Shown piece by piece: positions 5,723-9,202 of a DNA stretch of 9,202 nt (position 1 is the stretch's first letter; the number at the start of each line of letters is the position of its first letter). The position numbers were made by a program, and so were the translations under genes. This DNA is from Actinomycetes bacterium (GTDB lineage: Bacteria > Actinomycetota > CALGFH01). Location of the stretch: contig JASLBL010000519.1 in NCBI GenBank assembly GCA_030146615.1, positions 1 through 9,202 of the forward strand, given 5' to 3'. Under the pieces are notes generated by a model that saw only the letters and a program-made list of their open reading frames with translations, searched no databases and was not told the DNA's origin.

Positions 5723-7012
5723 ATGCGACGCGCACGCATTACCGCGCTGGCGGCACTGCTGGCCATCCCTTCGGCCATGGGTGTGCAGGCAGTCGGCCTC
5801 GTAGATGTAGAGGCCGGTCCCACCCAGAGCGTCGCCGTCTCCAGGACCGAGGAGCAGATCGCCATCGCGGCGAAGGTCCAGCCGGCGACGGCGATCCTCG
5901 GCGAGTCGATCAGGATCACGGTGACCGCGCGGTCCGTGTCCAAGTGGTCGGCCCTGGTCGGCCTTGAGCTATACGACCCCGTGGGCGCCAGGCTGCTCCG
6001 GCGCCTCTGGAACGGGCAGGCGTTCAGCCCCGGACAAGACCTGCACCACCAGACGATCTGGACGATCCCCGACAACGCCCTGACCGGCCACTGGACGGTC
6101 AGGGCGATCGTGTTCGACTCGGGGGACAGGCTGACGACCTGGAACGAGCCCGCCGCCGGGATCTTCGCCCCAGGCCGGGCGAACCCACGAGTTTGGACCG
6201 ATGCGGTCACCCGGCTCACCGTGCGGCCGGCTCCTCCGCCGACCACCATCCGCACGGCCTCCACGTTGCCACCGACGACCGCACCTACCAGCAAGTACAC
6301 CGCGCCCCTCCGCTTCAAGACCCTTCCCCCGGGCGCCATCCTCCCGTCTGGCGCGCGTTGCGCCGCATGGGTCCGGACCCAGCAACTACCGGAGCGCAAG
6401 GGCATGAACCGGGCCGCCAACCAGACGCCCGGCCACCGCCTTGGCGCCGGCTTCTTCGACCCGAGCGCCACCGATCCGAGGGCCGCCGGGTTGGCGGCGC
6501 GGGTCGACGGCGCGTTCACCGGCACGACCGAGCAGATCCTTCGCTGGGCCGCCTGCAAGTGGGGAGTCGATGAGGACCTGGTCAGAGCACAGGCGGCGGC
6601 CGAGAGCTGGTGGCGGCAGACGACCAAGGGCGATTGGGCCGGGGAACGGGCCGCCTGCCCACCCGGCCACGGCCTGGGCGCCGACGGCCGGCCCGGAGAA
6701 TGCCCCCAGAGCTATGGCATCCTCCAGAACCGCTACCCATACCAGCGGTCCGCCTGGCCGGGGATCAGCCAGTCGACCGCGATGAACGCCGACACCGCCT
6801 ATGCCGTCTGGCGGGCCTGCTTCGAGGGATACGAGCGCTGGCTGAACGACGTGGAGCGCGGCCGTCCGTACATCGCAGGGGATGCCTGGGGCTGCACCGG
6901 CCGCTGGTTCTCCGGTCGTTGGCATACCAGACCGGCCGAGGACTACATCAGCAAGGTGACCGGCTACCTGTCCCACCGGGTCTGGAAGCAACCCGACTTC
7001 CAGGAGCCTTGA
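5723..7012 (+). CDS. Secreted lysozyme-like (lytic transglycosylase-type) protein with N-terminal beta-sandwich-like domain
   Basis: A 429-residue exported protein. Residues 1-23 are a signal peptide: MRRAR, a hydrophobic core, then a VQA cleavage-type site. Residues about 40-167 look like a beta-sandwich of the kind in which 'LYDPVGARL', 'FSPGQ', 'TIWTIPDNALTGHWTVRAIV' form strands, probably for binding or spacing. Residues about 168-204 are a Pro/Thr linker. Residues about 268-375 resemble a lysozyme/SLT fold: LRWAACKWGVDEDLVRAQAA, E294 in AAESWW as the likely catalytic glutamate, SYGILQ (330-335) as the usual 'SyGl.Q' block, and a Tyr/Ala-rich helix near 356-372. Six cysteines (213, 278, 312, 327, 366, 391) fit disulfides outside the cell. 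The expected role is cutting peptidoglycan, or possibly another wall-associated glycan. The gene is divergent from the polysaccharide assembly block and followed after 133 bp by another secreted protein. The fold assignment comes from motifs; activity is untested. Confidence 0.72.
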   Translation: MRRARITALAALLAIPSAMGVQAVGLVDVEAGPTQSVAVSRTEEQIAIAAKVQPATAILGESIRITVTARSVSKWSALVGLELYDPVGARLLRRLWNGQAFSPGQDLHHQTIWTIPDNALTGHWTVRAIVFDSGDRLTTWNEPAAGIFAPGRANPRVWTDAVTRLTVRPAPPPTTIRTASTLPPTTAPTSKYTAPLRFKTLPPGAILPSGARCAAWVRTQQLPERKGMNRAANQTPGHRLGAGFFDPSATDPRAAGLAARVDGAFTGTTEQILRWAACKWGVDEDLVRAQAAAESWWRQTTKGDWAGERAACPPGHGLGADGRPGECPQSYGILQNRYPYQRSAWPGISQSTAMNADTAYAVWRACFEGYERWLNDVERGRPYIAGDAWGCTGRWFSGRWHTRPAEDYISKVTGYLSHRVWKQPDFQEP

Positions 7013-7145
7013 GCAGCGGACCACCAACATGGCCAGGACGGCGATCGAACGCTCGATTTGATCGACGGCTTGGGCAGATGATATGCATCGGTCCCCCCCG
7101 GGTCGTCTGACACACCGACTCTCCAGAGAATCCTCGGAGTTCACG
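7013..7145 (+). other. 133-bp spacer between the two secreted-protein genes
   Basis: No gene and no clear terminator. It contains three ATCGA half-sites (7044-7048, inverted at 7053-7057, 7061-7065), a weak promoter-like pair, a run of seven C (7093-7099), and a GGAG ribosome site (7136-7139) six bases before the preferred TTG start. Confidence 0.45.
7058..7087 (+). promoter_or_regulatory. Weak promoter candidate for the second secreted gene
   Basis: TTGATC (7058-7063, four of six to TTGACA) is followed 18 bases on by TATGCA (7082-7087, three of six to TATAAT). If used, the transcript would begin beyond the ATG at 7083, which supports the TTG start at 7146. The match is poor, and read-through from the upstream gene is an equal alternative. 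Confidence 0.25.
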
Positions 7146-8228
7146 TTGCGCACCCATTCCCCCATCGCCGTCTCCGTCCTCCTCGCACTCCTGCTCTCAG
7201 CATCCGAGCCACACGGCCCAGCTACCCCGACCGCCGCCACCGTCGATACCACGATCCTCAAATCGGCCCCGGCGGTGGCCGACACCAGGACGCCACGCCG
7301 CCTGGTTGCGGTGCCGACCACCACGTCGTCGGTGCCGCCGAGGGCGCGGGCGTCCTCGACGGTGGTGACAACGATGACGACGCGCAGGAGTCGACCCGAG
7401 ATCCTCTGGGGAATCGGCGACCAATTAGCCAGCGCCGTCAAGGCACCGATCTACCGGAACGCGCCCGTGAACATGGTGACCGCCTGGTACAACGGCCCCG
7501 GGGACCTGGGCTGGATGAGCGGCTACCAGAAGGGCTCCACGATGTCGGACCTGTACGGCCGGGGAAAGGCCATCGAGCTGGTCGTCTGGCTGGGGGACCA
7601 CACCGACTACGCCATCAGCTCCCAGTTCCTGGAGGACGCCAGGGTCCTGGCCCGCACCTTCAAGGGCAACGGACCGCATCGTGGGCGGCTGTACGTGGTG
7701 CTGTTCAGCGAGCTGGAGACCTACTCCTCCGACCCTGGCTACTTCGCCGACCTCAAGCGTGCCTATCTCCGGGCCATGGCCATCTTCCACCAGGAGAACG
7801 CCAACGCCCGGGTCGCGCTCGGCCTGGGCGGGTACGGGTGGGAGTCGAGGCCGAACCGGGACCTCGGCTTCTGGGATGATGCGATCAGAGCGAGCGATTT
7901 CACCGCGGTGCAGGCGATGCAAGCCTGTGATAGCGAGCGGAATGGGCAGAACATCATCGTTCCGCAGATCCGCAGCTCCGTGAAGCAGCTCGGCACCACC
8001 TACGGCAAGCCGGTGATGATCTCCCATTTCAAGCTCTGGGGCGACCCCGGCTGCCAGACGGCAGCCTTCGACAAGTTCATGCGCACGGTCTTCACCGACA
8101 GGTCCATCTCCGCGCTCGCCGCCGACAATCTGTTCGCCTGGAATTTCATGGACGACGCCTACATCAACAGGCCGGGACCGACGCACGAAACGGCGAAGCG
8201 CCTCATTGCAGCCTACGCGAGGCGCTGA
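7146..8228 (+). CDS. Secreted TIM-barrel glycoside hydrolase-like protein
   Basis: From the TTG at 7146 the protein has 360 residues; from the in-frame ATG at 7083 it has 381. I prefer TTG because GGAG lies six bases upstream and because it gives a standard signal peptide (RTHSPIAVSVLLALLLSAS), whereas the ATG adds 21 Arg/Ser-rich residues in front. A Thr/Pro/Arg-rich linker follows to about residue 82. The remaining ~275 residues read as alternating strands and helices of a TIM barrel: APVNMVTAWYNG, AIELVVWLGD, GRLYVVLFSELETY, ARVALGLGGYGWE, DFTAVQAMQ, KPVMISHFKLWG and LFAWNFMDDAY. The Glu in LFSELETY (residue 189 from TTG) sits where clan-A glycosidases keep the acid/base. The strand where the nucleophile is expected has HFKLWG instead of a glutamate. 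Its place after a lysozyme-like gene suggests action on wall or exported polymer. I recognise the fold but not a named family. Confidence 0.6.
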   Translation: MRTHSPIAVSVLLALLLSASEPHGPATPTAATVDTTILKSAPAVADTRTPRRLVAVPTTTSSVPPRARASSTVVTTMTTRRSRPEILWGIGDQLASAVKAPIYRNAPVNMVTAWYNGPGDLGWMSGYQKGSTMSDLYGRGKAIELVVWLGDHTDYAISSQFLEDARVLARTFKGNGPHRGRLYVVLFSELETYSSDPGYFADLKRAYLRAMAIFHQENANARVALGLGGYGWESRPNRDLGFWDDAIRASDFTAVQAMQACDSERNGQNIIVPQIRSSVKQLGTTYGKPVMISHFKLWGDPGCQTAAFDKFMRTVFTDRSISALAADNLFAWNFMDDAYINRPGPTHETAKRLIAAYARR

Positions 8229-9202
8229 GGCCGGCCAGTTTCCCCGGATAATAGCGAGGCGGGCGGCTGTGTCCGGCGCGGAGGGTGTTGTCGAGCCGGA
8301 GTCCCTTGACCATTGCCCGGAGCAGGGATCGTACCGCCATCCACGCCGCTGGGCGGAGGTCGTCGCGGTCCAGCCAGCCCAGTTCCAGGTCCGGGGCCTG
8401 GCGAACCGACGACCACCACGCACCCAGGGTGAGCTCGCCCTGGCGGCGGTACGCGAGCGCGGACAGGACGTCGAACTGCTCGGCGATGAAGGTACGCCCG
8501 TCAGGCGGAGCGTCGCCTGGCACCGGCCGGCCGGTCAGGTCCAGGTGCATCGCCCTGACCACGTCGACGCCATGGCGGTTGACGAAGAGCCGGAACTGCG
8601 CCCCGACGCGGGGGTTGAAGTCCAGCAACTTGTACTGGCCGTCGCGGTGGTCGAGCCGCCAGTCCATGTCGAGCACCCCGCGGTAACCGAGGCGGCGAAA
8701 CAGCATCTTGGCCTGATCGAGCAGGAGCGGGTTGGACCGGCAGACCCCGAGCGTGGTGCCCCCCGTCTTGGGCGGATAGGAACGCAGCTTCACTCCCGTG
8801 AACCCGACCAGGCACTCGGATCGCTCGTTGCAGTAGCCATGGACGATCCAGTCCTCCCCGTCAGGGATGCGTTCCTGGAGCAGTACTGGTCCGGCGTGCA
8901 GGCGTTCAACGCGGTCGTACAGCGAGAGCAGCTCGCCAGGACTATTGGCGATCATCGTCGGCAGTATCCCGGTGTTCAGGAGGGCCGGACTCCTCAGCCC
9001 GATCGACCCCTGGGTCAGCTTCAACATGACCGGGAATAGGACCCGCCGGGAGAACTCGATCACATCGGCCCGCGAGGCCGGAACAGCAACGTCGGGGCAG
9101 GCAAGGCCGAGCGTACGGCAGATCTGGAAGAGCTCAAGCTTGTCTGCCAGCCGACGACGCAGGCCCGCTGGCTGGTTGGGGAAGCGGAAGCACTCCCGCA
9201 GC
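8203..9202 (-). CDS. ATP-grasp ligase-like protein (partial, N-terminus off the right edge)
   Basis: The frame is open to the window edge, giving 332 visible C-terminal residues. An in-frame GTG at 9063 would start in the middle of a conserved block, so the true start lies beyond the window. Seen in order: RRLADKLELFQICRTLGL (visible residues ~15-32), typical of the segment before the ATP-grasp fold; FPVMLKLTQGS with the ATP-binding Lys (~61); LLQERIPDGED (~107-117); RSYPPKTGGTT; LGYRGVLDMDWRLD; and LLDFNPR (~192-198), the metal-binding 'E-x-N-P-R' block with Asp in place of Glu. These enzymes join a carboxylate to an amine or thiol through an acylphosphate. Near polysaccharide genes they are often taken to be carboxylate-amine ligases that decorate sugars; that role is inference here. 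The stop lies inside the 3' end of the convergent secreted gene (26-nt overlap). About 120 residues after the NPR block are not recognised. Confidence 0.8.
   Translation of the reverse strand, partial: LRECFRFPNQPAGLRRRLADKLELFQICRTLGLACPDVAVPASRADVIEFSRRVLFPVMLKLTQGSIGLRSPALLNTGILPTMIANSPGELLSLYDRVERLHAGPVLLQERIPDGEDWIVHGYCNERSECLVGFTGVKLRSYPPKTGGTTLGVCRSNPLLLDQAKMLFRRLGYRGVLDMDWRLDHRDGQYKLLDFNPRVGAQFRLFVNRHGVDVVRAMHLDLTGRPVPGDAPPDGRTFIAEQFDVLSALAYRRQGELTLGAWWSSVRQAPDLELGWLDRDDLRPAAWMAVRSLLRAMVKGLRLDNTLRAGHSRPPRYYPGKLAGLSASRRLQ

Noticed and set aside
5599..6627. Minus-strand open frame of about 340 codons opposite the lysozyme-like gene
   Set aside because: The plus strand has a perfect ribosome site, signal peptide and enzyme motifs; the antisense frame has none and would cross the divergent control region.
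7093..7099. Run of seven C as a phase-variation tract
   Set aside because: It is short for slippage, and with the preferred TTG start it is outside the coding sequence, so it would not switch the frame.
7425..8423. Minus-strand open frame of about 330 codons bridging the secreted protein and the ATP-grasp gene
   Set aside because: It overlaps two well-supported genes in the wrong frames and has antisense-type composition.
8206..9039. Plus-strand open frame of about 277 codons opposite the ATP-grasp gene
   Set aside because: The minus strand carries the ordered ATP-grasp motifs; this frame shows no motif and begins inside the end of the secreted gene.
8203..9063. Treating the ATP-grasp gene as complete with a GTG start at 9063
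   Set aside because: The same frame stays open to the window edge, and the 46 upstream codons include the conserved DKLELFQICRTLG segment, so the gene is truncated by the window rather than starting there.
1..9202. Mobile elements, CRISPR arrays, tRNA genes or phage-type defence genes
   Set aside because: No transposase or recombinase motifs, no regularly spaced repeats, no cloverleaf-like segment and no defence-type domains were seen on reading both strands.

Overview
The window is G+C-rich (roughly two thirds by eye) and densely coded. Shine-Dalgarno sites are strong, GTG and probably TTG serve as starts, and the protein families (an actinobacterial-style polysaccharide pyruvyl transferase, GT4 enzymes, secreted proteins with Thr/Pro linkers) point to a soil-type actinomycete or a related high-GC lineage. 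No marker gene allows a firmer placement. The region looks like part of a locus for assembling and exporting a cell-surface polysaccharide.

Minus-strand block (about 5444 down to 1): four genes read leftwards. First comes a family 2 glycosyltransferase resembling polyprenyl-phosphate hexose synthases. After 19 nt comes a GT4 glycosyltransferase with an unusual C-terminal extension. This overlaps by 4 nt (GTGA) a large protein that joins a complete Wzx/MATE-like flippase to a complete GT4 glycosyltransferase. After a 271-bp non-coding gap holding two inverted repeats, a polysaccharide pyruvyl transferase begins and runs off the left edge. A coherent reading is: make a lipid-linked sugar donor, build a glycan on a lipid carrier, flip it across the membrane, and add pyruvate ketals.

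Plus-strand block (5723 to 8228): a divergent region of about 200 bp holds a candidate promoter, a palindrome and a leader hairpin. It drives two genes for exported proteins. One has a signal peptide, a beta-sandwich-like domain, a Pro/Thr linker and a lysozyme-like (lytic transglycosylase-type) domain. The other is a secreted protein that looks like a TIM-barrel glycoside hydrolase but lacks an obvious second catalytic acid. They could remodel wall or polymer outside the cell.

Right end: a minus-strand ATP-grasp ligase-like gene converges on the second secreted gene with a 26-nt tail-to-tail overlap. It runs off the right edge, so its N-terminus is missing. It may amidate or aminoacylate a sugar carboxylate in the same pathway, but that is inference from context.

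No tRNA, rRNA, CRISPR array, transposase or attachment site was recognised. The points most worth a second look are the flippase-GT4 fusion, the GGDEF-reminiscent tail on the other GT4, and the pair of secreted enzymes transcribed divergently from the assembly genes.
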